Below are positions 10,025 to 18,131 of a stretch of 61,523 nt of DNA, one piece after another. This DNA is from Ruminococcaceae bacterium UBA1730 (GTDB taxonomy: Bacteria; Bacillota; Clostridia; Oscillospirales; Acutalibacteraceae), in NCBI GenBank assembly GCA_002315935.1, contig DCII01000003.1, positions 19,361-80,883 on the forward strand. The letters run 5' to 3'. Position numbers and translations under genes: made by a program. Each line of letters begins with the position of its first letter. Position 1 is the stretch's first letter. Below the pieces are notes generated by a model. That model did no database searches. It saw nothing but the letters and a program-made list of their open reading frames with translations, and was not told where the DNA came from.

Positions 10025-10735
10025 TTAGCCCTCCTTGACTAATGTTCCGATGTTTTCGCCCACAACGGCTCTGATGATATTTTCAGGGTCTGAAAGGTTG
10101 AAAACAAGGATGGGTATATTATTATCACGGCAGAGAGAAGCTGCCGCCGAATCCATAACTCGGAGGTCTTTTTCAAGAACCTCGCTCTGGGTGATAACAT
10201 CAAACTTAACTGCATCCGCAAACTTGTTGGGGTCCTTATCGTAAACACCGTCAACATTTGTTGCCTTAAGAATGACATCCGCTTTGATTTCCGCAGCTCT
10301 GAGAGCTGCACAGGTGTCGGTTGAGAAGAAGGGGTTGCCCGTGCCTGCTCCGAAAATAACAACTCTGCCCTTTTCAAGATGACGAACTGCATCCGCTCTG
10401 ACATATGGCTCAGCCACCTGTCTCATTTCGATTGCCGTCTGAACTCTGACCTCAACTCCGAGCTGCTCAAGAGTATCCTGAAGAGCAAGAGAATTCATAA
10501 CCGTTGCAAGCATTCCGATATGGTCTGCACGGGTTCTGTCCATCGAACCGCCCGAACGACCTCTCCAGAAGTTACCTCCGCCGACAACAAGACCGACCTG
10601 AACTCCCATATCATAAAGCTTTTTAACTGCCTCGCAAACAGAAGTGATTGTGTCAAAATCAAATCCGTGTCCTTTTTCTCCTGCAAGCACTTCACCGCTG
10701 AGCTTGAGAAGAATGCGTTTATATACAGGTTGCAT
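10025..10735 (-). CDS. pyrH: UMP kinase
   Basis: Phosphorylates UMP to UDP in pyrimidine synthesis; bacterial hexameric type of the amino-acid kinase fold. 236 residues from the chosen start. Motifs: YKRILLKLSGE at the N-terminus, GLVVGGGNFWRG near 55-66, DGVYDKDPNKFADA near 170. An in-frame GTG lies three codons upstream at 10744, but the AAGGCGG ribosome site fits only the ATG at 10735. First gene of the ten-kilobase housekeeping operon; promoter at 10775-10803. Confidence 0.97.
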   Translation of the reverse strand: MQPVYKRILLKLSGEVLAGEKGHGFDFDTITSVCEAVKKLYDMGVQVGLVVGGGNFWRGRSGGSMDRTRADHIGMLATVMNSLALQDTLEQLGVEVRVQTAIEMRQVAEPYVRADAVRHLEKGRVVIFGAGTGNPFFSTDTCAALRAAEIKADVILKATNVDGVYDKDPNKFADAVKFDVITQSEVLEKDLRVMDSAAASLCRDNNIPILVFNLSDPENIIRAVVGENIGTLVKEG

Positions 10736-10774
10736 ATAAAACACCGCCTTTTCACATGATTAATTATTCTATAT

Positions 10775-10803
10775 ATAATATAACTTTTATCGGAAACTGT
10801 AAA
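10775..10803 (-). promoter_or_regulatory. Sigma-A promoter for the pyrH-polC operon
   Basis: Minus-strand TTTACA (10803-10798), 17-bp spacer, TATTAT (10780-10775), about 40 nt before the pyrH ATG. Divergent from the promoter at 10852. Confidence 0.7.
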
Positions 10804-10851
10804 GTCTTTTTGCAAATTATTTTGAAATTCCTGCCGTTATTTTAAAAAGTC

Positions 10852-10880
10852 TTGCCATTCGCAGAAAAATTATGTATAAT
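10852..10880 (+). promoter_or_regulatory. Sigma-A promoter for the GH89-like gene
   Basis: TTGCCA, 17-bp spacer, TATAAT, 31 nt before the ATG at 10912. It falls inside the first codons of the longest open frame, which argues for the later start. Confidence 0.75.
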
Positions 10881-10911
10881 AACAAAATATTCAACTCAAG
10901 GAGCGGAAAGA

Positions 10912-12999
10912 ATGAAAGACCTCATATTAAGAAACACCCCCGACATTGCCGGAATGTTTGAGCTTCGTGACATCGAAAGCGACAACGGCAAAAACAGATA
11001 TGAAGTTTTCTGCGAAGACGAAAAAATCGTTATATGCGGAGACTGCAAAATCAGTATGGCTATGGGTTATTATGCTTATCTGAAAAAATATTGCCATGTA
11101 AATTTCTCTAATTGCGGCAATGCTGAAATAAAGGTGTCGGATGCTCCGCTCTTTGAAGGAAAGCTTTCGAAAACAATCATTCAGGATAAAAGAGCTTACC
11201 TGACTTACCGTTCATTCGGCTATTCGCTTACATTTTGGACATGGAAAGAATGGGAAAAAGAAATTGATTTCATGGCGATGAACGGAATCAATATGCCTCT
11301 CTGCCTTGTCGGAAGCGAAGCGGTGTGGTACTACACAATGCGTGATTTCAAATACAGCGAAACAGGAGCACTTTCATATCTCACCGGTCCTTCGTTCTGG
11401 CCGTGGCAGATGATGAACCGTCTTGCTTCATATTATTCGCTTACCGACCCGAAATATATCGAATCAAGGGTTGAGCTCGGCAAAAAAATCATTGACAGAG
11501 AAGTTTCTCTCGGAATGACACCGATTCAGCCGGGCTTTGCAGGCATGGTTCCGCAGACCTTCAAGAAGCTTTTCGAGAAGCTCCGTATGCAGATTATGCC
11601 TTCGTGGAATAATTTTCCGTTCACATTCAGACTTGATTTCCAGAGCACAGTATTCAAAAAATTCGGATCTGCTCTTCTTGAAAAACAGCGTCAGCTTTTC
11701 GGAGCGTATCACTATTATTCATGTGACCCGTATATAGTCAACAAATCCGAGCTTAAATCGAAGGGTTACCTCTGGAAGGTCGGCAGAGCGATTGACTCGC
11801 TCTATAAGGATTTTGACCCTGAATCAAGATGGGTAATGATGGGTGACTGCCTTTATGAAAAGATGGTTAAATCCGTTCCGAAGGAAAGGCTTTTAATATT
11901 TGACCTTGACGGAACTCTTCATTCGCAGACGGAGGAATTCTGGGGGTATGACTATGTTCTCGGCAACGGTGGCGGAAGCGGAGACAGAACCGTTCTTCAC
12001 GGAAACATGAAGACGGTTGCGGAAAACCCGTATCTTGACGCTCCCGAAAACTGTGTCGGAACAGGCATATTCTATGACGGAATTCTTTCAAATCCGATGT
12101 ATTTCGAGCTGATGTTCGATATGCTGACCGAAGATAAAAAAATCAATCTCGATGAATGGTGCAGGGACTATGCTCTTCGCAGATATTCAAGTGCAGACGA
12201 AGGCTACGCAAAGGCGGCTGAAATTCTGCGAAACACCTGCTACAATATTGAAGGCAGAGAAACGGGTTCGATAATCTGTGCAAGACCATGCACGGATTTG
12301 AAGCATACCGCCCCCTTTGATGTGATTGATGTTCAGTATGACAATAAAAAGCTTCTCGAAGCCGCCGAGCTTCTCATTTCGGCAGAAGAAACCGATTCAG
12401 ACGGCAGAATTTATGACATCTGCGATATAACGAGGCAGGTGCTGAGCAACTACGCTCATGTCTGCTACGAGAAGGCTGTAAACGGATTCAGAAACCGTGA
12501 CCAGAGGGATTTCGAAAGATTTTCCAATGCTTTTCTGAAGGTCTGCGAAGAGCTTGATGAGCTTCTTCAATCAAGAAGTGAAATGTCGCTTGCAGCTCAT
12601 CTGAAGGAAGCCGGTGCACTTGCTCTGACGGACAAGGACAAGCAAAATTTTGAGTTGAATCTTCTCACGCAGATTACTCTCTGGGGACCAATCGGAGACC
12701 CTCTCAACTATGACTACGCATGGAAGGAATGGGGCGGACTTATCGGAACATATTATGCCAAACGCTGGCAAAGCTTCTTTGAGCTTCTTGCTTACAGATT
12801 TACAAAGAGAGGAAAATTCTCAACTGCAACACGAAAGAAGATAAACGACAGAAACGAATACAGAGGAAATCCGTTTTACAAGAATTATTCCGATTTCGAA
12901 AGAAAATGGCTTCAGACAGCCAATCCCGAAGAGCCGACAGATGCGGATACGGTTGAAATCGCAAAAAGACTTATCGAAAAATACAAAAAGAATATTTGA
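10912..12999 (+). CDS. GH89 (alpha-N-acetylglucosaminidase, NAGLU)-like protein, catalytic residues doubtful
   Basis: 695 residues resembling family GH89, which removes alpha-linked GlcNAc from mucin or heparan-type glycans. The NAGLU order is visible: N-terminal domain, a barrel starting near YRSFGYSLTFWTWKEWEKEI, the LGNGGGSG loop, VGTGIFYDGILSNPM, and a C-terminal helical part with WGPIGDPLNYDYAWKEWGGL. No signal peptide is seen, so it would act inside the cell. The start ATG has AAGGAG 8 nt upstream. Odd: by eye the acid/base Glu of the family's DPFHE-type motif is absent (here CDPYIVNK, D272) and the nucleophile Glu of the PEG motif is Asp (FYDG, D389). It may be inactive or of altered specificity. 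Single gene between its own promoter and the FMN-riboswitch unit. Confidence 0.8.
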   Translation: MKDLILRNTPDIAGMFELRDIESDNGKNRYEVFCEDEKIVICGDCKISMAMGYYAYLKKYCHVNFSNCGNAEIKVSDAPLFEGKLSKTIIQDKRAYLTYRSFGYSLTFWTWKEWEKEIDFMAMNGINMPLCLVGSEAVWYYTMRDFKYSETGALSYLTGPSFWPWQMMNRLASYYSLTDPKYIESRVELGKKIIDREVSLGMTPIQPGFAGMVPQTFKKLFEKLRMQIMPSWNNFPFTFRLDFQSTVFKKFGSALLEKQRQLFGAYHYYSCDPYIVNKSELKSKGYLWKVGRAIDSLYKDFDPESRWVMMGDCLYEKMVKSVPKERLLIFDLDGTLHSQTEEFWGYDYVLGNGGGSGDRTVLHGNMKTVAENPYLDAPENCVGTGIFYDGILSNPMYFELMFDMLTEDKKINLDEWCRDYALRRYSSADEGYAKAAEILRNTCYNIEGRETGSIICARPCTDLKHTAPFDVIDVQYDNKKLLEAAELLISAEETDSDGRIYDICDITRQVLSNYAHVCYEKAVNGFRNRDQRDFERFSNAFLKVCEELDELLQSRSEMSLAAHLKEAGALALTDKDKQNFELNLLTQITLWGPIGDPLNYDYAWKEWGGLIGTYYAKRWQSFFELLAYRFTKRGKFSTATRKKINDRNEYRGNPFYKNYSDFERKWLQTANPEEPTDADTVEIAKRLIEKYKKNI

Positions 13000-13022
13000 C
13001 CCATATTTGCCGTGCTTTTCTC

Positions 13023-13050
13023 TTGACATAAAGCGATATTCTGCTATAAT
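13023..13050 (+). promoter_or_regulatory. Consensus sigma-A promoter upstream of the FMN riboswitch
   Basis: Perfect TTGACA and TATAAT with a 16-bp spacer; predicted start about 13057, right at the riboswitch P1 stem. Confidence 0.85.
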
Positions 13051-13057
13051 AATATTG

Positions 13058-13165
13058 TTCTCAGGGCGGGGTGAAATTCCCCACCGGTGGTATAGTCCAC
13101 AAATCGCAATTGCGACCGATGCGGTGAAATTCCGCAACCGACGGTACAGTCCGGATGGAAGAGAA
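13058..13165 (+). promoter_or_regulatory. FMN riboswitch (RFN element)
   Basis: Shows the conserved RFN blocks in order: AGGGCGGGGTGAAATTCCCC, ACCGGTGGTATAGTCCAC, GGTGAAATTCCGC, then CCGACGGTACAGTCCGGATG. A short P1 stem pairs TTCTC (13058-13062) with GAGAA (13161-13165). FMN binding is expected to favour the terminator at 13190 and so shut off the riboflavin transporter. Confidence 0.97.
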
Positions 13166-13189
13166 TGCGCAATAATTTTACGCATAGAC

Positions 13190-13223
13190 GCCCTGCTTTT
13201 TCAGCAGGGCGATTTTTATTTTT
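13190..13223 (+). terminator. Riboswitch-controlled terminator upstream of ribU
   Basis: Stem GCCCTGC (13190-13196) with GCAGGGC (13204-13210), then a T-rich run. Ends just before the GGGAG ribosome site of the next gene. Confidence 0.85.
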
Positions 13224-13237
13224 CGGGAGTGTTTATA

Positions 13238-13789
13238 TTGAACAGCAAAACAAAGAAGATTATTCGCATGGCAATAATTGCCATGCTGACCGCCATTTCG
13301 GTTGTGCTGATTTATATAGTCAGAATTCCGCTTATTCCGTCTGCACCGTTTCTTGAATATGATGCCGCAGATATTCCGATGCTCATTGCAGGAGCTTTGC
13401 TCGGACCTGTTGAGGGATTGACAGTTGTTTTCCTCGCAAGTCTGATTCAGGCATTCACCGTCAGTGCCGCAAGCGGATGGATTGGCTTTCTTATGCACTT
13501 CATTTCCTCCGCCGCACTTGTGGTGGTTGCTTCGCTGATTTACCGAAGACTTCACTGTGCAAAGGGTCTGATTATCGGTCTTGTTGCCGGCTCTCTCGTT
13601 ATGATTGCACTGATGATTCCTTTGAATTTCATCTTCACGGGAATTTTTCTCAATGTCGGCACAAAGGCGGTTGCACAGATGATTATACCTGCCATTCTTC
13701 CGTTCAACGCACTCAAGACTTCCATAAACAGCGTTATCACTTTTGCGGTTTTTGCCCCCTGTTCAAAAGCTCTGAAAAAGATTATATAA
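13238..13789 (+). CDS. ribU: Riboflavin ECF transporter substrate-binding (S) component RibU
   Basis: Membrane S-component that captures riboflavin and works with a shared ECF energising module, which is not in this window. 183 residues, about six hydrophobic segments. N-terminal AMLTAISVVLIYIVRIPLIP and LEYDAADIPMLIAGALLGP match the RibU subfamily (Asp-Pro-rich first loop). The open frame extends far upstream through the riboswitch, but the TTG at 13238 has GGGAG 8 nt upstream and starts the family N-terminus. An in-frame GTG at 13229 overlaps that ribosome site and is less likely. The FMN riboswitch directly supports the substrate. Confidence 0.93.
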   Translation: MNSKTKKIIRMAIIAMLTAISVVLIYIVRIPLIPSAPFLEYDAADIPMLIAGALLGPVEGLTVVFLASLIQAFTVSAASGWIGFLMHFISSAALVVVASLIYRRLHCAKGLIIGLVAGSLVMIALMIPLNFIFTGIFLNVGTKAVAQMIIPAILPFNALKTSINSVITFAVFAPCSKALKKII

Positions 13790-13806
13790 ACACATTATAC
13801 CGCTTC

Positions 13807-15906
13807 TCAATTAAAATCGAATGTTACCTTTCCGTCCTTCATCACAAGAGAGGTCGAAAAGCTCTTTCCCTGCTTTGAAACAAAGCCGTCCAGAACGCCT
13901 GTTTTGCCGCATTCAATCAGCTGTCTGCACTCCGGAACGGAAATATATCTTCCGCTCATTTTAAGCCACACCGTAAAGCCGCATCCTTTTTCTTTATATC
14001 CCATGCAGCTGTATGATTTTTTCATTCTGACAATATCGCTTCCGCAGAGCGGACATACTCCGATTTTTTCTCGAAAAAGTCCCGTATAGCCTGCTGATTC
14101 GGGATTATTCTGCGGAGAATCGAAAACTTCTTTTATTTCTTTTTCGGCAAGAGCAACAGATTCTTCAACCGTCATATTGCCGTGAAAAACGCTCTTGAGA
14201 GCCTTTCCGAGTTCGCAGGTTTTATATTTATCCATTGATATACCCATGCCCGATATTGATTCAATCAGGAATTCGCCGTCAGGCAGGATACGATAAACAT
14301 CCTTCTTAAGCTCAATATATCTGCTTTTTATCGCATTGTCGATAATGCCGGTTCTCGTTGCCTCAGTGCCAAGCTCAAGTCCCTCAAACATTGCTTTATA
14401 TTCTTCGCTGTCATCTGAGTTTTCATCTGCATTCGCCTTTTCTTCTCTGAACGGATTTTTCAGATAGTTATTGAGCGTTTCAATAGTGTAATGCTTCGGC
14501 GGAGAGGTCTGCTTTTCAACAGGCTTGAAGTCGATGTTGACCTTATCTCCTTTTTCAAGATTAGGAAGCACCTTGCCCGCACTCACCGATGCGGAATCAT
14601 ATTTTGTCCAGCCTTTTTCAATGATAACGGTTCCCTTAAGAACATAGTCCTCGCATTCGCCGACCGAAACGGTCATTTCCGTTTTCTTTGCAACGCAAGG
14701 TTCGCTGCAAAACACCGCAACGAATCTTCGCAGAACGGTTGAATAGACCTTCTTTTCCTCTTCGCTCAATGATTCCGGCTTCGGCATTTTATACGTAGGC
14801 GTCAGAGCGGAATGGGATTCAATCTTGCTGTCATCAAAAATTGTTTTCTTATCAACAAATTCAACGGGATAGCCAAGCTCCTTAACCTTGCCGATAATCT
14901 GCTTTATCTTGTCTTTTTCTGCCGTTGCAAGGTATTCGGAATTTGTTCTCGGATAGGTCAGAAAGCCCTTCTCGTATAAATTCTGAACGATTCTCAATGA
15001 ATCATCCATGCTCATTTTAAATTTCTTTCCGAGATAATTCTGAAGCTTTGAAAGCGAAAAAAGCTTCGGAGGATTCAGATTTGTTTTGGAGGTTTTCTTT
15101 GCAGTTACGGTTGCTTCCTGTGCATTGAGCTTGTCGCAGGCTCTCTGAGCCGTTGCCGCTTTTTCCTTCGGAAATTTATACTTTGAAATAAGCTCAATTT
15201 CTTCGCCGTTGGTTTCGGCTTTGCTCACAAGAGCGTAATAAATATCGGGAACAAAGTTTTCAATGCCCTTGTCCCTGTCATAAATTGCCTTGACTATCGG
15301 CACGATAACCCTGCCCACACGCAGAAGAGTTCCCGTGTGAAGGGTTGCATATCTCGTCAGATTAACGCCGTAAAGCCAGTCAATATAGGTTCTCGAAAAG
15401 CCTTCATTCGCAAGATTATCATATTCATTTTCGTCTTTCATTGAAGAGAGTGCTTCTCTGACGGTTTCGGGAGTCTGGTCGGGAAGCCATAATCTTGAAA
15501 GCTTTTTATCCTTAACGCCCGTGTTCATAACGCAGAGACGAACGATTATCTCGCCTTCTCTGTCGGCATCCCCTGCGTTAACGATTTCGGAAACATCCTC
15601 ACGCAGACACAGCTCCTTTATGATGTTGAACTGTCTCTCAACACCGGTATCGGGTTTTTTATCATCACCGCTTCTGATGCGGAATCTGAACGGATCTGGA
15701 AAACACGGAATGGTTTCCATATTCCATCTTTCGCCTGACGGTCTGCCGTAATATTCTTCAATGTCGCAGAGCGAAAACAAATGACCGAAAGCCCAGGTAA
15801 CGATATAGCCCGAGCCTTCAAAATATCCGTTTTTCTTTTTCAATTCTCCGATGCCCGCAACTATGTTTCTTGCAAGACTCGGTTTTTCGGCAATAATAAG
15901 AACCAT
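13807..15906 (-). CDS. topB: Type IA DNA topoisomerase, TopB (topoisomerase III) family
   Basis: Relaxes or decatenates DNA through a 5'-phosphotyrosine link. 699 residues from the chosen ATG (GGAG site upstream; the longer frame adds 14 codons inside a palindrome). The TOPRIM domain is at residues 1-150 (LIIAEKPSLARNI; NAGDADREGE), the active Tyr near 318 in GFLTYPRTNSEYL, and a C-terminal zinc ribbon with CPLCGSD and a further Cys pair near 635-655. Chromosomal and plasmid or ICE-borne TopB look alike; no conjugation genes are nearby, so a housekeeping role is the simpler reading. Transcribed from 16016-15988 with a hairpin leader. Confidence 0.93.
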   Translation of the reverse strand: MVLIIAEKPSLARNIVAGIGELKKKNGYFEGSGYIVTWAFGHLFSLCDIEEYYGRPSGERWNMETIPCFPDPFRFRIRSGDDKKPDTGVERQFNIIKELCLREDVSEIVNAGDADREGEIIVRLCVMNTGVKDKKLSRLWLPDQTPETVREALSSMKDENEYDNLANEGFSRTYIDWLYGVNLTRYATLHTGTLLRVGRVIVPIVKAIYDRDKGIENFVPDIYYALVSKAETNGEEIELISKYKFPKEKAATAQRACDKLNAQEATVTAKKTSKTNLNPPKLFSLSKLQNYLGKKFKMSMDDSLRIVQNLYEKGFLTYPRTNSEYLATAEKDKIKQIIGKVKELGYPVEFVDKKTIFDDSKIESHSALTPTYKMPKPESLSEEEKKVYSTVLRRFVAVFCSEPCVAKKTEMTVSVGECEDYVLKGTVIIEKGWTKYDSASVSAGKVLPNLEKGDKVNIDFKPVEKQTSPPKHYTIETLNNYLKNPFREEKANADENSDDSEEYKAMFEGLELGTEATRTGIIDNAIKSRYIELKKDVYRILPDGEFLIESISGMGISMDKYKTCELGKALKSVFHGNMTVEESVALAEKEIKEVFDSPQNNPESAGYTGLFREKIGVCPLCGSDIVRMKKSYSCMGYKEKGCGFTVWLKMSGRYISVPECRQLIECGKTGVLDGFVSKQGKSFSTSLVMKDGKVTFDFN

Positions 15907-15925
15907 TTTTCTCCGCAATCTTTTC

Positions 15926-15970
15926 GGAAACACTGAATAAATCGGCAAACAAGATTTATTCAGTGTTTCC
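15926..15970 (-). repeat. Interspersed 45-bp palindrome, copy 2 (perfect 18-bp arms)
   Basis: Arms 15926-15943 and 15953-15970 are exact reverse complements (GGAAACACTGAATAAATC) around the loop GGCAAACAA. It lies in the 5' leader of the topB transcript, between its promoter and ribosome site. Two stem positions differ from copy 4 with both partners changed. Confidence 0.85.
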
Positions 15971-15987
15971 TTTATTTTTTTCGCTAT

Positions 15988-16016
15988 ATTTTATCATCTG
16001 AAGAAAATATAGTCAA
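15988..16016 (-). promoter_or_regulatory. Sigma-A promoter for topB
   Basis: Minus-strand TTGACT (16016-16011), 17-bp spacer, TAAAAT (15993-15988). Confidence 0.7.
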
Positions 16017-16079
16017 TAACATTTCGGAATAAAGGGGTCGGGCAGACCGTCACCGGTCTGCCCTTGAGGAGAAGTATAT

Positions 16080-16148
16080 ATGAAAAAAAGAGGAGAGGTT
16101 GTTTGCTTTATGTTGCCATTATCTTACAGCTTCCTAAAATCAACTTAA
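16080..16148 (+). CDS. Possible 22-residue small protein after a GC-rich hairpin
   Basis: A 22-codon frame beginning MKKRGEVVCFMLPLS, with GAGGAG about 9 nt upstream. It is preceded by a strong hairpin, GGGCAGACCG (16040-16049) pairing with CGGTCTGCCC (16054-16063). No clear promoter was found on the plus strand, and the hairpin could instead belong to the 3' end of the minus-strand kinase transcript. No family recognised. The surrounding 15971-16169 has nothing else. Confidence 0.25.
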   Translation: MKKRGEVVCFMLPLSYSFLKST

Positions 16149-16169
16149 AAAGCAGACAATCCCTTAAAA

Positions 16170-18125
16170 TTACACAATATCAAATTTCAACTCGATGGCA
16201 AATTCGTCTCCGTCAACCGCAATTTCGAATTCTCCGCCCTGAAGCTCCGTAAAGCTCTTGGAAATGGAGAGACCGAGACCGTGACCCTCCGTATGCCTCG
16301 AAGAATCGTTTCTCTTGAATCTCATAAGAAGCTCCTGAGCCGGAACCGTTATCGGAGCTTCGCATATGTTTCTGACCGAAAAAACGGCCTTTGAAGCTTC
16401 CTCACGGATTTCAATTGTGACCTTTGTTCCGGGCTTTGCATATTTGCAGACATTGCCGAAAATATTTTCAACAATTCTCCAGAGCTTTGAGCCGTCTGCA
16501 TTGATGGAAATTTCGTCATCGCAGAATAATGTTTCAACATCGAGCTTCTTTTCTTCGAATTTGAAAGAAAACTCTTCAACAGTCTGCATAACAAACAGAT
16601 AAAGATTTGTCTTTTCAAGATTGACCTCAACATTGCCTGTTGAAATTCTTGAAACATCAATAAGTCCCCGAAGCAAATCCTTAAGACGCTCCGACTGCTT
16701 TTTGATAATATCACTGTAAGTGGTTATTTCATCATCATTGCATTTTCCGCTCCCGATAATATCGGCATAGTTGACTATCGAGGTAAGCGGAGTTTTTATA
16801 TCATGAGAAATATTTGTTATCAGCTCATTCCGAAGCTCCTGACTTTTGCCCTTTTCCTCAAGAGCCTTAATCATTTCATCCTTGATTGAGATGAGGTCAT
16901 CGTTGATTGCTCTGAAATCGCCGAACATGATATGTGAATCAACAACATTGTTGAAGTCGCCGCTTGCAATTTTCTTTCCGCTCTCTCTGATTGAACTTAG
17001 ATTGAAAACAATGAGAAAAAAAACCGCTCCGAGAATGAAAACGCAGGCAAGCTGCATAAAAGCAAAATAAAGGAAATTGAATTCAGAAAGAACATCGGTT
17101 TCGCTCGATTTATATTTATAAACATAAAAGAATATTGTTCCGAGGTCACCGAGCATAACCGCACCGATTGCAATAAGAGCCTTCCCGAGATAAGGAACCT
17201 TCACCTTCGCTTCATCATTATGCGACTTTTTTTTCTTGATTTTATTAATCAGCTTTACAACAATTGTGTTTTCAAAGATGTGTCCCTCTTTGATTCTCAT
17301 TGCAAGCGAAAGACAATAAGCAAGAAGAATGAAGCTGACACAGAATTCAACAACAAGAACAACCGTATTCCACAGAACAATGCTTCTTTCTTTTATGTCA
17401 GCCGCAGAGGTCAGAAGAATGAGCATAACGGCAAAGCCGATAAGAAGGAATGTTGTGAGGCTCATCAAATCAAACGGTATCTTCTGAAGCACATTGAAAT
17501 ACTTTCTTTCTTCCTCTGTTTTGCCGATTGAAAACATGAGAATTCCGAGCTGGAAGCAGGCAAGGCACACGAAGATGAACAGCACAACAAATATGAGATA
17601 CTTCATGCTTCTTGCCAAATCAATCATTTTCAGAGCAAGTCTGTAGCTGTCATGAGCGGTCAGATTCTTTCTGACATAAAGAAAAATCGTTCCCGAAACA
17701 ATATTATTTTCATCTATTTCCGCACTAAAATCCTTTGAGCGAAAGAAGCATGAATCCTCCGGATTATAATTCGCATCGTTCTGGGCAATCAATGTTCCCT
17801 TTTTATCCTTGACTCTGAATACGATGTTTGAATTACTCGGATCATATTTTTTCTTAAGCGTGTCATAGACCGCCTTATCCTCTTCGTCAAGACCCGTCAG
17901 GGATTTTTCCGCAAGGGCGGCATATTCTCTGATTGTTTCGTATTCTGCTTCCGTTTTCAGGCTCATAGCCTTCTGAACAGGATAATATTGATTATCGGAT
18001 GAATAGAAATGATAATCATACATGAAATTGATTGCAAGTGCAAGTGCAACAGCAATTTCAACCGTAAGAAGATAGAGAAGAGCAACCGTCACCTTATCGG
18101 TAAAAGTTTTCAGTTTGAAATTCAG
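16170..18125 (-). CDS. Membrane sensor histidine kinase
   Basis: 651 residues: helix near the N-terminus, an extracytoplasmic stretch to about 160, a group of membrane helices about 170-380, then HisKA with phospho-acceptor His near 441 (NISHDIKTPLTSI) and a HATPase domain ending GHGLGLSISKSFTELQGG. Pairs with the response regulator at 18132. The first ATG/GTG of the frame (GTG 18092) has no ribosome site and would cut the first helix; an in-frame CTG at 18125 sits 9 nt after AGAGG and gives a natural N-terminus (NFKLKTFTDKV). I prefer this rare start but am not certain. The stimulus is unknown. Confidence 0.9.
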   Translation of the reverse strand: MNFKLKTFTDKVTVALLYLLTVEIAVALALAINFMYDYHFYSSDNQYYPVQKAMSLKTEAEYETIREYAALAEKSLTGLDEEDKAVYDTLKKKYDPSNSNIVFRVKDKKGTLIAQNDANYNPEDSCFFRSKDFSAEIDENNIVSGTIFLYVRKNLTAHDSYRLALKMIDLARSMKYLIFVVLFIFVCLACFQLGILMFSIGKTEEERKYFNVLQKIPFDLMSLTTFLLIGFAVMLILLTSAADIKERSIVLWNTVVLVVEFCVSFILLAYCLSLAMRIKEGHIFENTIVVKLINKIKKKKSHNDEAKVKVPYLGKALIAIGAVMLGDLGTIFFYVYKYKSSETDVLSEFNFLYFAFMQLACVFILGAVFFLIVFNLSSIRESGKKIASGDFNNVVDSHIMFGDFRAINDDLISIKDEMIKALEEKGKSQELRNELITNISHDIKTPLTSIVNYADIIGSGKCNDDEITTYSDIIKKQSERLKDLLRGLIDVSRISTGNVEVNLEKTNLYLFVMQTVEEFSFKFEEKKLDVETLFCDDEISINADGSKLWRIVENIFGNVCKYAKPGTKVTIEIREEASKAVFSVRNICEAPITVPAQELLMRFKRNDSSRHTEGHGLGLSISKSFTELQGGEFEIAVDGDEFAIELKFDIV

Positions 18126-18131
18126 CTTTTA

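Noticed and set aside
12941..13237. Extended N-terminus of the riboflavin transporter frame
   Set aside because: It runs through the FMN riboswitch and terminator, which are RNA elements; translation starts at TTG 13238.
13807..15906. Topoisomerase as a marker of an integrative conjugative element
   Set aside because: TopB is frequent on such elements, but no relaxase, coupling protein, integrase or att-like repeats are in the window.
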